Source: Acephala macrosclerotiorum (taxonomy: Eukaryota; Ascomycota; Leotiomycetes; Helotiales; Mollisiaceae). From it: a DNA stretch of 64,000 nucleotides. Location: positions 124,001 to 188,000 of the forward strand of contig MU119238.1 of assembly GCA_014904845.1 (NCBI GenBank), written 5' to 3'. The notes beneath the pieces were generated by a model. It made no database searches, was not told the DNA's origin, and saw only the letters and a list, made by a program, of their open reading frames with translations. Numbering within the stretch: the stretch's first letter is position 1; the number at the start of each line of letters is the position of its first letter. Positions 36,703 through 49,763 of this stretch are shown here, piece by piece. A program made the position numbers and the translations under genes.

Positions 36703-38662
36703 TTATTAGAATCTCTATTCATATTTTCCTCCATGCTTTTCCACTCGTCTAAGAACGCCTCAAATCAAGTCTACCTATCGCACGCCCAGCAATACTTAGA
36801 GATAACCCATATCCATCCCACGCCAGATCCGCCTGCCGCGTATCCCATTAAGTCCCATTCAATGTACGGCACTGTTCCTCCCAAGTGAAAGATCGGCGGG
36901 ACTGAGTTCAGCCGCATCGTTTTAGCTGATTATGATCGCGAGGCGCGAGGCTTTTTCGAGGCTAGCTAGCAAGGCTCGCCGAGGATACTGCTTGCGAAAA
37001 CCATTGCCTGAGAATAATTGTTACCTTTATCCAGATTTCCTAAAAGCCTCTCTTATGACATACCTCTATATGCTTTCCTCAGCACCGAAAGTGATGGTCT
37101 GGGAAGGACTTGGAGGAGGATTTGGTGGAGGAGAAGGAGGATCGTCATTCGACATGTTGATAAGTGGTGCTTTGCGAACCGACATCTTTGATTTGGCTTT
37201 TCCAGATCGAACTGCACCGAAACTTTTGCTTGAAATACCACTGCTAAAATCCTTTGCAACAATAGCCATTCTCCCCTTCAGCGATATCCTCTTCCTTTAT
37301 ATCCTTCTTCCCTTCTTCCAACGAACAGATTCCAACTCTCCAACAAAGGAGGTCAAAGCTTCTTCGCTTCCTTCGAAAAAAGCAATGACTTGCCTTGCCG
37401 GACAAAACGCCACCTCAAGAAATGCGTCGGGAAAATATGGGGATCTGCTCAGCTGTCGAGGGGTGCCTATTCGAATAGATATCTCACTAGCTGCTGGAGA
37501 AAATGGTTAGATTACAGCTCCTGTCTCTCATTCATTGAACACATTTAAGTAGCCAATGTCCAAGCCCCACAGCGGAGCTTCAATCTCAACATTCAACCAT
37601 AAAATTGACGAATTTCCAGTTGTCAGTGCCAGCTACTGAGAACACTGACACTGCTTCTTCTGCGTAATGTCGTGCCGCTGCCATGGTCCGTAAACCTGTT
37701 AAGGCGTCTAACTGCCGTGTGGGAGCGAACGCCTTGTTCAGGGCAAGATCCGTCCTGCTATCTGTTCGCCGCAAAACTGGCCTTGTTAGGAGAAACATCT
37801 ATCCACATAGCAATGTGTTCTCTATGATTCATTCCTACCCTATCTATGCCTCCAAGTGCCGCCGGCGCACCGGCCGGGCGCATTGTGGCGTTGCACAAAC
37901 AAGTGGAACATTCTATCAGGGGCCACGAACGTGGGAGGAAAGACAACTGCTGTCCCGGGTTGCCGGTTCGCTGGCTGGCAACAGTGATGCTTGTGACAGG
38001 TAAGATTGCGTCCTTTTGAGAACATGGACGAATGGCGGATAGAGGAGGGGTAGGGCAGAAGCCGAGAGGGCGGTGGAGATTAATGAGGCTGCTGCAGGGC
38101 TGGACGAACCTCCAAGATTAGCCAATCGAGCTGCTAATGATCAATCAAATTGGGAATACTCCGCTGCAAGATCTTGTGTACGATCGCGGAGGAGAGTCGT
38201 GTTGCAATCGTATCGATTGTATGGGCAACTGCAGAGAAGTGTAGCCTCACGGAAGATAATGAACCGAACAACCACATCCATACGTTACCTATTTGCCCTT
38301 GCACAGCATATCTCTTGGCAGTTAATGAATCTCTTGCGCTATCTAGAATGCTAAAGGTAGCAGAGAGGCCGGAAATAACAAGAACCATACAACTTTCACT
38401 TCTCATATCATTGCCATATCCCCTTATGCTTCCCGCCGAGGCTGTGATAGGACACGCCATTTGCTGTCCATCGTGCTCATCGCCACTTCTCATTCCACGT
38501 CATTGTACTCGCGCCAGAAGAGGTATCGTATCAAAAAGGATGTTCGTCAAGAGACAATCTAGAGTAGCAACATAGAAAATGCTGCAATGTTCTATGCCTT
38601 CCGGATAGCCTCATTTTCGACCGGCCGGGTCCTTGCGTTTTCTTCCGAGTCGAAGAATCGAT
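36703..38662. other. Intergenic region with an unresolved open stretch
   Basis: Convergent 3' flanks of the AMACR-like and Vps1 genes. At 36932-37510 a plus-strand ATG frame is open for 192 codons. The minus strand at about 37505-37066 is open in one frame except for a single TAA near 37295, and ends in a Pro/Ser-rich tail. Neither product matches a family I know. It may be a gene remnant. Confidence 0.35.
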
Positions 38663-41018
38663 TTATTGTACTTGGCTGACAATTTCGTTTGCACGTGATA
38701 GAGACTCGACCATTTGTTGGCACTCCTTTCTTCGTCGAACGGTGTAGTCGCTTTCCTTGAGCAGTTCATCGAGAGCATCGGTCTTGTACATGTTCTCCAA
38801 GAGTTCTCGTTGCATCTCATCCTTTGTGAATCTTTCAAAGGTTAGCTGAGAGAGTGGCAAATATTGTTCATACACTTACTGGACAAGGTTCAACATAATT
38901 GCCTTAGGCACCATATCAATCATCGTCCGCTTGACAATGTTGTAGTAAGACTGGATCAGAAGTTCTAGATAGGTTAGTACAATGATCTTAACGCCAGATA
39001 CGTAGTCAGCTTACTGATAATCTCAACTTCGATGCCTTCTCGTTCCGACAGAGTACCAGATGCTTTCAGGGTTGGTGGTGGAGCTTCCATTGCAGCCATC
39101 TTTTTCTTGTTTTTCGATGCAAAGAAACTGCCGAAGAATCCACCATTCGCATCATTCATGCTATCAATCGTCGGGCTTGCAGCTCGCGCAGGAGTAGATG
39201 ATGAAGGAATTGGCTTGCCAGTTTTGGGATCCACTTGAACCGGTTTCGCCAAGTTATGCTTTTCGTTGACGATAGCCATAGCCTGCAAACTCGATTAGCA
39301 CTTATGCATCACGTTTAGGCGTATCAACTTACCCTGTGGCCATTCAAGAAATCTGGATGGCCAGTGTTGATGTAGCACGATTCCATGGCTACCAAATCCT
39401 TGACGAGCTTGTTCGTTGGGTCCATGACCTTCTTGAAAAAGTTGATGACGACTTGATGGAACTTCTCCTTCAATCCTGGATATCTTCTGAATAGTTGCTT
39501 GCCAAGTAATTGCGTGAGGATGCGGACAAGTTCGTCGTAGACCAAAGAGACACATTTCAAGCTAGGTTCTTCCAGACGCTTGATTTGCTGCTTGACGATA
39601 AGCTCAAATGCAGTTGTGCCAACGAAAAGGGCCGGCGATGATCCAGAGGAGTTGTAGAGGATAGTCCTAATGTCGATATCCTTCACCTGGTCGAAAGGAT
39701 CCACTGCTTTGACACCATTGGCGTATAACTCGTGGAACACAAAGCTGATTCTAGCACCACCAGAAAGTTCAACGCTTGATAGTTCTGTGTTGTTTCCTTC
39801 CAACACTGTCCGCCACTCATTCGAGAATTCTGTGATGATGTTGAGGACAATATTTGCGCTGTTGCCAAGCATCGAGTCGCCAAGGCCTGCAAGTTCCTGG
39901 GTGTATTTTTGCAAAGATGTAGAAATGCGAGCCTTGATGTCTGGTAGAGTCTGCTTGATGTGCATCATCAAGATCAAATTGAGCTTTCGCGCCAAGTAAG
40001 GCGTTCCGCAGTAGGAGCTCTTGTTTCTGTATGCCTTGTGGTTCTCAAAGAAATTCTTCTCGTTCTCCAATGCAGCTGTGATCGCCTTCTTATTGTCAAT
40101 GTCCCTTTGACCTCTGTTGACAACTGGGACATATCCTAACCGCAGGGGAATGATTCTGCCCGCCAAGATATCCACAACGTCGGTTCCGTCATCCATCAAG
40201 TCGACCTTCGTCAAGACACCAATTGTCCTCTGACCTTCTGGATCTACTTCTCGTGCAAGCTTCAGTCCATCTGAATTTGCCAAATCTGTGTTGGCTCCAG
40301 TTACAGCGAGAATAATGGCGTTTGGCTTGCTAATTTGCTTGAGCACCATCTCCTTGATCTGCCTCTCAATATCTCTTGGTTGATCACCGACTGGTACCTT
40401 CGTCAAGCCGGGCAAATCGACGAGCGTAAGAGTGAGGACGTTGGGGGAGTATATTCGGAGGTTGATGGGAGCTGGCGAGATTCCGGCATTGCGACCAGTC
40501 TTTGCTTCTGTCTCCTTGACAATCTCGTCTCGGATCTTATTGAAGTCATGGAACTTCTGGCCTGGGATATGCAGGAACTCTCCCCATTCATCTGCATTTG
40601 CTTCCTTATCGCCTCCTACGGATATCTCCTCTGCCTTTACACCATTTGTCTTAACTACAGGCTGGCGGTTGATGAGTTGGAGAACGAGCGGTCTTCGGGT
40701 CACGATACCGGTACCTCGAGGTAAACTGTAGATATATATCAATAGAGCACTTCCAGAGGACATGTAACGGCATACAAGTCTCGTCCTACTATATTCTCCA
40801 GCACGGAACTCTTTCCACTCGACTGACTTCCCACGACTACTATTTGGGGCAGATCGATAGGGTTCTGGACACCAACTGTCGTGAAGACATCTTGCAACTT
40901 GTTCACCAGTCTGCCAGGTCTGTTAGCATGCTGGCGCAAATGTGGGAGCTTCAGGAGATTCTGACGTTATGAGACCGGGGTCCGAGATACCGCCTTGCGC
41001 GGCTGAAGACATGTTCAT
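38663..41018 (-). CDS. VPS1: Dynamin-like GTPase Vps1
   Basis: Six exons, 41018-40966, 40919-40776, 40725-39333, 39282-39015, 38964-38880 and 38831-38663, give 703 aa, the usual Vps1 length. The GTPase domain shows the P loop [18 protein letters not shown] (switch/G3) and TKVD (G4). The first two introns fall on either side of the P-loop exon, and splicing gives [12 protein letters not shown]. The middle/stalk follows, then a Ser/Pro-rich insert ([20 protein letters not shown]) in place of a PH domain, and the GED at the C-terminus. Role in yeast: vacuolar protein sorting, endosome recycling and peroxisome fission. Two in-frame ATGs lie six bases apart; the upstream one is used. Divergent from the ribokinase gene. 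Confidence 0.96.
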
Positions 41019-41897
41019 CGAGTTCGAGGCACTAGTCTGGGTCTGTTGCGATATGTGCGACGTGTGAGAGGTTTGTGCGAGCGAGTGCGAGTGCTTAAGT
41101 GTGCAGTGTTGGCAGTTGCGTCTTTGATGTTCTTCGTTGTTGAAAGTGCAGGTGCATACGAAGCGCGCCTCGTTTGTAGAAGGGGCTTGAATCCCAGGAA
41201 ATTTTGCACCGCCACAGTTCGATTGGGAGATGCTTCTTTCAACTAGCTTTGTGAATGAGAACTTCAACAAACTAAGATTATCTTTCACGATATCTCACCT
41301 AGGAGTTGCATACTTCAAGTAAGTAGTGTTGATCGTGTTTCTTTCCTTTGTACAAGTTCTCCGCGTCAACTTCTAGAATTAGAGCCTCGTGACAAGTGTC
41401 TGAAAAAGTCAAATGCTGTCTCTTGACAACTCACTATGACAGAGGTTTCAGAGATTTTATCACAATCATTGTCTCACTTATTCAACTGCTTACTTTGGAT
41501 TAGACTTTCAGGTAGACATTCAAAGCATTCTTCTTTCAAAGGTCTCAGCTTCGAGCTTACGAGTACTACGCGTCTCCCTGACCCGTTTTCAGGCTCCGAT
41601 ATAAAGCTTGGGCACGTGGGCGACGGAGAGACTTCCTGTACTTGAGTACAACGACTCCTCGTGGCTTGAGTTAGTACGATCATATCGGCTTGCAAAGCGA
41701 GAGGCATAACCCTTGACCACTCAGCGCACTGGAAAATATCGTTGCCTTGGAACATTTGAAAGTCGAATCAATACGCAGATACCCGAGACCCAGAACATCT
41801 CAATTTCCTTGGTTCGGGCCTATTGAATTATTGGACACTGGTAGCTCAAGTGCTGCCTTAACAAAGAACTTTGATCACCGACCTCACACCTCCCACC
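41019..41897. other. Divergent intergenic region
   Basis: 5' flanks of Vps1 and ribokinase. No gene seen. Confidence 0.5.
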
Positions 41898-42887
41898 ATG
41901 GCCAAAACAATAACAATAATCGGCTCCCTCAACACCGACCTCGTAACTCTCACCCCCCGCGTCCCCTCCGGCGGCGAGACCCTAACCGCCTCCTCCTTCA
42001 CCACCGGCCCCGGCGGCAAAGGCGCCAACCAAGCCGTAGCATGTCTACGACTCTCTCGACCCCGTCCCAAAGCCGGCGTCTTCATCCCTGATATAAAAGT
42101 AAAGATGGTTGGTGCCGTTGGGGCTGATGAATTCGGCCCGAGACTTGTTGGAGGGATGAGTGAGGATGGGATTGATACAAGTGGGATTAGGGTTGTGGAG
42201 GGGGTTAGTACGGGCGTGGCTGTTATTCTTGTTGAGGAGGGGAGTGGCGAGAATAGAATCCTTTTGTCAACTGGCGCGAATTACACATTCAAGCCCGAGG
42301 AGTTCACTACACCCAAGTCTCTTGGGACGCCATTACCGGATCTCATCGTCCTACAACTGGAAATCCCTCTCGATGCCGTTCTCCAGATCCTCGAAACAGC
42401 GAAGAAAGCGGGAGTTGCGGTGCTGCTGAACCCAGCTCCAGCAGTCAAGTTACCAGATGAAGTCTACCCAGCCATTACACACTTAATCGTCAACGAATCC
42501 GAAGCTGCCCTTCTTACAGGTCGATCTGTATCCTCCGTCGAAGCTCCAGATTTCCCGTGGAAGGAAGTGACAGATGAATTCATCTCGAAAGGAGTCAAGA
42601 ACGTCATTGTCACTCTTGGTTCAAAAGGAGCTTTTTTCGCGTCAGCCGGAGATAAAGTCGACAAAAGGCCAGGGGAATTCGTGTCAGCAGCAAAAGTCAC
42701 AAAAGTAATAGACACAACAGCAGCAGGAGACACATTCGTAGGCGCCTACGCCGTCAAAGTCGTCAGAGGCAATAATGATCTTGGAGAGGTCGTCAGGCTA
42801 GCTTGTAAAGCAGCTGGGAAGACGGTTGAGAAAGAGGGGGCGCAGAGTGCGATTCCTTGGGCGGATGAGGTTGAGGGGTTTGAGTGA
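41898..42887 (+). CDS. Ribokinase
   Basis: Single exon, 329 aa. The PfkB-family N-terminal signature includes GSLNTDLV and the sugar-binding GPGGKGANQA. The C-ter­minal signature DTTAAGDTFVGA holds the catalytic Asp and anion hole. NPAPA and NESEAALLTG are typical ribokinase blocks. It phosphorylates D-ribose to ribose-5-phosphate with ATP in the cytosol, feeding the pentose phosphate pathway. The ATG has an ideal CCCACCATGG context. An in-frame TTG extension at 41871 is ignored. Confidence 0.96.
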   Translation: MAKTITIIGSLNTDLVTLTPRVPSGGETLTASSFTTGPGGKGANQAVACLRLSRPRPKAGVFIPDIKVKMVGAVGADEFGPRLVGGMSEDGIDTSGIRVVEGVSTGVAVILVEEGSGENRILLSTGANYTFKPEEFTTPKSLGTPLPDLIVLQLEIPLDAVLQILETAKKAGVAVLLNPAPAVKLPDEVYPAITHLIVNESEAALLTGRSVSSVEAPDFPWKEVTDEFISKGVKNVIVTLGSKGAFFASAGDKVDKRPGEFVSAAKVTKVIDTTAAGDTFVGAYAVKVVRGNNDLGEVVRLACKAAGKTVEKEGAQSAIPWADEVEGFE

Positions 42888-43862
42888 GTGTGTATCATAG
42901 CATGAGCTTTGATAAAGAAAGAAAAACGAGAAAGTTGAGGGGATGTCTTGCTTGCACCAATTGCAACCTAAAAGCCCAAATTTAGCCCCAACATTCAAAA
43001 AATGAACCCTCAAAATCGCCACATCGTCCCAGGAAATATAAAGACCAATACACATGCTTCCCAGGCTGCATCAAACATTCATTATATGATATATGACTAG
43101 GTTCATATCTTGATGATCAGATTACCTTAATCCCTCAAAAAGTCCGTGATCCTTTTGTTGCATGTCGCACTCTTTATCTTATCTAAATGTTAGTTCCGAG
43201 CTGCCATTTCCTCTCGATTTTAATTCTCCGACTTCAAATCTCCTCCTTCCAATCTGAGATTGTGCCAATGAGTCCAAGTCAACTCCATGGTAAAGGGATG
43301 CTTGATTCCGCCTGCATTCACCGCACTACTGCTATCATCTAGGCCTTTACATACAATAATCCGTCTCCTCCAGATAGCATCGTGCAAAGCGTCTGCTACA
43401 TCGCTCCTGTGATCCGGCCATTGCGTGCCACTGATCAGGTCAAGTCAACCGGCTTCCATCCTCACTCTGAATCGCAACCACTACCAGCACAATCAACGGT
43501 GGCAGACTTCAAATCCACCGCTCTAAAACAACGCAAGCCGAACTCCTACTGGACCAAGACTGGACCAGACCGAGACCGTGACGCTGACCGACTGCCGCGC
43601 TGTATATGTCGTGCCGTCACGTACGAAGCGAAAATCAAACGAAGAAGCGAAGTGATGCGATATCCCCATCCTGTACTCCGAAACCAAATGCTCGCATGCT
43701 CGACCCTTCTCAAATGCATCTCACTATCACCACAATCCAACCCGACCACCACTCTGATTTCGCCACCCATGCTGTGCTGTATTCAGTCCTGTATCGTGTC
43801 ATCATATCCAGTCTTGCCTGCCATACCCCTTTACGCCGACGTGATGCTTTGCTTGCTGGAAT
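42888..43862. other. Convergent intergenic region
   Basis: 3' flanks of ribokinase and the WD40 gene. The plus-strand frame 43382-43900 overlaps the WD40 3' end and has no protein-like features. Confidence 0.5.
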
Positions 43863-46318
43863 TTATCGAGGTGAGAATGTTCGTCCATTTGAATGTCTAG
43901 AGCCGTTGGAATGCCGTTTTTCGGGGTCGATGTCTGCCCATCTGTTCTGTTGTTAGAAATCATTTTGGTGGGAAAGTAGAATTTGGGAGGACGGACATTC
44001 TGACTTTTCCGTCGTCGCCAGCGGAGGCGAACATTGATGGGTCGGTTGGACTCCAGGAGATGGCATTGCAGGATGTTTTCCCATGTTGTAGCTTCTCGAC
44101 TAGGGTGCCGGATTCTTTGTGCCAGATGTTGATGTTCCCACCTAGATAGGTGATTAGCAAATGTTTTAAGCATGGAACATGAAAACTCACTTTCGCTTCC
44201 AATGATGACGAAACTTTCGTTGGCACCTCCGTATGCTGCTCTAATCAACCAGTTACCACCCTGTTCATCGTTCCGGAACACTCGGACGGTTTCCCGTGTC
44301 TCCAGATCCAACATGCGAGCTTCTCCGTCGAGCTTGTTGACAAGCAGATACCGCCCGTTCTGGCTAATGCTCACAGAACCCATTTTGCCTTCCATGTCCA
44401 AATCGTACTCAAGATCCCGAGTCATGAAGTTGTAGACGTAGATCATAGTTTCGTTCGTCATAGCAACCAGATGTCGCCCATTTGGTGAGACTGCAAGATC
44501 TTGGATTCGATGAGTTTGCCCCCAGTCGAATATTAATTCGCCTCTTGTGTTCCATTGGCACAGATTCCGCTCTTTGTCTAGCACTCCTGTTACGAACGAC
44601 CTTCCATCTGGCGCCCAAACGCAGGCGCCAACTGGTTCTCCAAACCGGGGTAACTTCACGATAGGTTTACCAGTCTAGGAAATACGTTAGCTTCTCTAAA
44701 ACTAGACACAAAATCTAGGAACTCACATTGACGTCCCATAAGATGGCAAATTTGTCTACTTGACATGTGACAATCATACTATCGTCTGGACTCCACGCAA
44801 CAGAACCTACACCCGTTTCGGGCATAGCTAGGCACTGAAGCACATCGAATGAGCCGACCTCATAGATCACGCAAGTCCCGTCTTTCCCGCAAGAAGCTAA
44901 TCTTGACCCGTCGTTTGAGAACTTGACATTCCAGACTTCACCAGTATGCTTGTCCAAGTCCAGCACTGGGTGCACGGGAAAGTGGTTCCGGTCACAATTA
45001 TGGTCTTGATACAGTGATGGTGATGAAGCCGTGTTGTGATAGAGACAATTGGATATCTGGTGCCGTTTTACTTGCTGCAGTAATATTGCAAGTCGATGCT
45101 CAGGTAACATGACTGAAGGAGATATGCATTCTGTTTTGATGTTAGCTCATGTTTCGATGCTAGCAAAATGGACTCACTGGACAACTCGGACAGTAGATGA
45201 TGCCGTGACTCGCCCCCTGCTCCATCCCATTCTGCCTTGACCTTCAGGTCCTCAGTCGACTGACACATTAAGAGACTAGATCCATTAGCTAGATGTTGTG
45301 TGCATAACATGATTCGGTTCGTACCTTGAAAGAAAGTGAAGTTTGCTGGTATCTTGGTACAGTGGTGTCAACTCTTGTCGAAGAACCATCAAGGCCTTTC
45401 CAGTATCTCGTTGTTCCAATAGCTCGAGGAACTTCTGCTGCCGTAGCCCGAATCGCATAAGATTTCTATCAACACCATCTCGCAAAACAAGGCCGTTTCC
45501 ACCGATACTCACTCCGCCTTCCTCTAGAGTATCGCCAAACAGCAAGTTCTCTGCTTGTGCCCAATCTCCTTGCAACACAGCATTGCGAAACTTAGCAACC
45601 GTCGGACTTTCCAGATTATAACCACTTTCTTGGCTGAGACTTGATGCAGCGGTATCATAGCCCAAGTCCGTCAAGGCCTGTATTAATATCCTTGTTACTT
45701 CTTCCCTGTCGTGACCGAAGTATGGGGGCCTCGGCTTGACCCCAGAATTCGAATGCCCATTTGTACTCGAAGATCCGTTCATGGCTACCGAAGACCGTCG
45801 TGTACCATTTGCGGAGTTGGACATCGCCGCTTTGTGTAGAGGGGAGGGTCCAGATCCATTAGAGAATGGCCTGGAGGTACCATTTGAAGTGTTGCTGTCA
45901 CCCTCTGCTCGCATTCTAGAATCTGTTCGCCTCCTCTTATGACGGTGTTCAGTATCCTCCGCTGATGCTCTCTCTGAGCCCCTCGGACTTTCGTGCAGAT
46001 CCTCTTCGTCCTCCGAGTCCGGGGATCTATTTCGACGTCTGCGACCGATTATTGGGCGTCTAGGTGAGGGCAAGTCTTCTGAGTCTTCGGCGGCTGTTGT
46101 GGTGGCAGAACTGGAGGCAGCAGGCTGTGATGCTGGATGTGGGAGTTGATTATTGTATTGTGGTGCTGAGAGTGTTGTGCTGGGTGGTAATGAGGGTATT
46201 GTCGGGGTGGATGGGTCGTCGGAGGTGGATGGGGATGATGTGGAAAGTTGGGGACGATCGTCAGCCAGGACGACTTCTGCGGGAGTGCCGCGTGAGGACT
46301 CCTCGTTTGGGCTTGTAT
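43863..46318 (-). CDS. WD40 protein with LisH/CTLH, WDR26/Gid7-like (5' end uncertain)
   Basis: Six exons can be traced: 46318-45325, 45275-45178, 45112-44727, 44674-44191, 44141-43997 and 43941-43863, about 727 aa. A Ser/Arg-rich, nuclear-type N-terminus is followed by LisH/CTLH (REEVTRILIQALTDLGYDTA to QGDWAQAENLL), then WD40 repeats (VWNVKFSNDGSRLASCGKDG, SVAWSPDDSMIVTCQVDKFA and others). The last intron uses a GTCCGT donor, and splicing restores the final GKVRIWAD strand. In yeast, Gid7 belongs to the GID/CTLH E3 ligase that degrades gluconeogenic enzymes; WDR26 is the animal counterpart. The frame is open to about 46340 without an ATG, so a short 5' exon is missing. One in-phase option starts at 46523 through a weak GTTAAT donor. 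Confidence 0.88.
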
Positions 46319-47386
46319 CTGAACAGTTCGTTCTTCAGATACTTGGCTCAAGAAGGCGTCGTGGTGTGGTTGAAGTCGCTGGATTTATCCGATCTGGAGC
46401 TTTGATAGTGGGATTTAGTGGCTGACTGCTCAGGCAGAAGGGGCGCGGCTAATTAACAGTCTGGTATCCAAAGGGGTTTTGGTTTTGGTGGTGAATGCGG
46501 TCATTCTTGAGGCCGTGAAGCATGACAGTGCATAGGATGAGGTGCACGTCGTTGATAGAGATAATGAGCTATCAAGGTTGGGCTGCAGTAGTAGGCGTGT
46601 TCAGAATGTCACAGTGGTCGGCACAGGCCAAGAGGTGCTGCTGAATCAGTCGCTGCTTTGCCATGTGATGAACAACCCTAGGCTACGATCATTTGCGGCA
46701 TTTAGCACATCTACATTCGTCTTGGTGCGTCGGGCATGCAGATTATGTGCTCTAGAACTCGTCATGGAACTTCATGTTAGTATTCTTACTGTTGTGGCTG
46801 CTTGCAGTTCCTCTCGAGCATGGCGGATGACAATAGCGGACAATAGCGGGGATTCGGTTACCGTATTATGACCTTGCAGCTATGCTGATGAGAGGAGCTC
46901 AAAGGCTCACACAGAGTGTTTACAGATAAATTATTCTAGAAAGTGGATATATTGGAATTTCAGGTCACATCATTCAAGGAAAACAGGCTTTCGTGGCTCT
47001 ATTCCTAAAATGCAGGAGCTCTTGATCTCACTGCCATGTCTTGCATAGTGGGGCGTCGTTTATCAAGGCCGATTTGCTTTTCTCGCCAAAGCTCTCCCAG
47101 ATCCCGTATCTCGCAGTAGCTTCGACGACACCGCCATCCAATTGCCAGTCGAGTTTCTTTCTGCAAGTTGATGAACGTTGGTTTTCGACCTCGTCTGAAA
47201 GCTCGACCTTCGTTGTACGATCTAGTCCGCACTCGGAACATTGAAATCTTGTCTCGTCGTACACCACGACCGAGCTTCTCTGACGAACTTCCCCCAGAGC
47301 TCCCTCCTCTGCCGCCTTCACCAGGCTTCCTATCACCGCCCTCGACTCCTGCAGAGCAGACGCACCCATCAGAACCATCTGCGAAG
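46319..47386. other. Divergent intergenic region before VMA1
   Basis: It includes 72 codons open in frame with the VMA1 start (ATG at 47171), judged to be leader because subunit A normally starts at MAPKK-type sequence. No other gene seen. Confidence 0.5.
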
Positions 47387-49484
47387 ATGGCACCCAAGAA
47401 AGACCAAAAGAAAGACGTTGCTCGAGACGCCGATGGCGAGCAGCAATATGGTATGTCTTGACATATATCAACATGAAGAATTGAAGCTAAAAACAGCTAT
47501 CCAGGCTCGATTTACTCCGTCTCTGGGTGCGCCAAGCTCTCGACCAGCATTGTATTACAGTACTGACCTGGTGTAGACCCGTCGTGGTGGCAGAGAACAT
47601 GATCGGTGTTGCTATGTACGAATTGGTGGGTTTCAATGTCCCGGAGAGCTACCTACTCGAAGCTTACGCAAATGTCTAGGTTCGAGTCGGACATGATAAC
47701 CTTGTCGGCGAAGTCATTCGAATCGAAGCGGACAGAGCTACAATTCAGGTCTACGAGGAGACAGGTATGGCACATTGATGGTGTTGTGGGACAGGTTGCT
47801 GATGTTATGAAGCTGGTGTTACCGTTGGCGATCCCGTTATTCGAACTGGCAAGCCTCTCTCCGTCGAGTTAGGCCCTGGATTGATGGAAACAATTTACGA
47901 TGGTATTCAACGACCTCTCAAGGATATTGCAAAGGCTTCCAACAGTATCTATATCCCTCGCGGTGTTGCTGTCCCAGCTTTGAACAGAGAAAAAGATTGG
48001 GAATTCAAGCCACTCATGAAGGTTGGAGACCACATTACTGGTGGAGATGTCTGGGGTACTGTCTGGGAGAACTCTCTTTTGAACGACCACAAGATCCTGC
48101 TCCCACCAAGAGCTCGCGGCACCATCACTCGAATTGCGGACAAGGGCAAATATAAGGTTGACGAGAAGATCTTGGAGGTTGAATTCGACGGAAAGAAGAC
48201 CGAGTACAGCATGATGCACACCTGGCCCGTCCGTGTTCCTCGCCCGACAACCGAGAAGCTTGCAGCAGACAAGCCTTTCATTGTCGGCCAACGTGTCTTG
48301 GATGCTCTATTCCCCAGTGTCCAGGGAGGTACCGTTTGCATTCCAGGCGCTTTCGGTTGTGGAAAGACTGTCATTTCGCAATCAGTCTCGAAGTTCTCCA
48401 ATAGCGATATCATCGTCTACGTCGGATGTGGAGAGCGTGGAAACGAGATGGCTGAAGTCTTGATGGACTTCCCAGAACTCACCATTGACATCGACGGCCG
48501 CAAGGAACCTATCATGAAGCGTACCACTCTTATCGCCAACACCTCCAACATGCCTGTGGCAGCTCGTGAAGCTTCCATCTACACTGGTATCACTGTCGCC
48601 GAGTATTTCCGTGATCAAGGCAAGGATGTCGCTATGATGGCTGATTCCTCATCTCGATGGGCTGAGGCTCTTCGTGAAATTTCGGGCCGTTTGGGAGAAA
48701 TGCCTGCTGATCAAGGTTTCCCCGCCTATCTTGGAGCCAAACTCGCCAGTTTCTACGAACGTGCTGGAAAGGTCCAAGCTCTAGGTAGTCCGAACCGTGA
48801 GGGTTCCGTCTCTATTGTTGGTGCCGTCAGTCCTCCTGGTGGTGATTTCTCAGATCCTGTCACTAGCAGTACTCTTGGTATAGTGCAGGTCTTCTGGGGT
48901 CTCGACAAGAAGCTCGCCCAGCGTAAACATTTCCCTTCGATTAACACCTCAGCCAGTTACAGCAAATATACGACTGTCCTCGATAAGTTCTACGAGAAGG
49001 ACTTCCCCGAATTCCCAAGACTCCGAGACCGTATCAAGCAACTTCTTTCCGACTCGGAAGAATTGGATCAAGTCGTGCAATTGGTCGGAAAGTCTGCTTT
49101 GTCTGATCCTGACAAGATTACTCTAGACGTTGCTGCTATGCTCAAGGAGGATTTCTTGCAGCAAAATGGTTACAGTGACTACGATCAATTCTGTCCCATC
49201 TGGAAGACCGAGTGGATGATGAAGGCTATGATGGGTTTCCATGATGAAGCCCAAAAGTCTGTCGCGCAAGGTCAGAGCTGGGGTAAGGTCCGAGAGGCTA
49301 CCGGGGAGCTCCAATCACAACTCCGAAGCATGAAGTTTGAGGTTCCCAGCGATGGAGAGGATGTGATTGTGAAGAAGGTATGATTGCAGCTGTCGCAAAT
49401 GTACAAACACCGCTAACAAATTTACAGTATGAGGACCTTATCCAAGCCATGACCGACAAGTTCGCTTCCGTCACTGACGAGTAA
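47387..49484 (+). CDS. VMA1: V-type H+-ATPase catalytic subunit A
   Basis: Six exons, 47387-47450, 47505-47526, 47577-47625, 47680-47764, 47813-49377 and 49428-49484, give 613 aa. Four small 5' exons (one of only 22 bp) encode the N-terminal barrel ([16 protein letters not shown]). The nucleotide site shows Walker A GAFGCGKT and [11 protein letters not shown]. The point where yeast VMA1 carries its intein, after IVYVGC, runs straight into GERGNEM, so there is no intein. The last exon ends KFASVTDE. The subunit hydrolyses ATP in the V1 head to drive proton pumping into vacuoles and other organelles. The start matches family N-termini. Confidence 0.97.
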
Positions 49485-49763
49485 ACAATTATGAGTATGA
49501 AGGATAGCATGCGAAGCGAGTGGAGGAAAGGGGCGGTGATGATTGCATTGCTTGCTTGGGCTTATCACAGAGTATTGTCGATGAATAGGTTGGTAGACGG
49601 AAAGAATGTAGTATATATTCTCTTGGGATGGGTTTCCTCGTCAATGCATTCCTAAAATCTTATCCCTCATGTCCAAGTCTGGCTAGGTCAGTTATGATGT
49701 CAATTCGAATCTACCAGCACAATGTCCGTCTTGATAAACCACCACACAGTGGAAAAGTCGCAT

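Noticed and set aside
43382..43900. 172-codon plus-strand frame
   Set aside because: Overlaps the last exon of the WD40 gene on the other strand and has no family features.
48400..48440. Possible intein site in VMA1
   Set aside because: The frame runs uninterrupted through the site used by the yeast intein; no insertion present.
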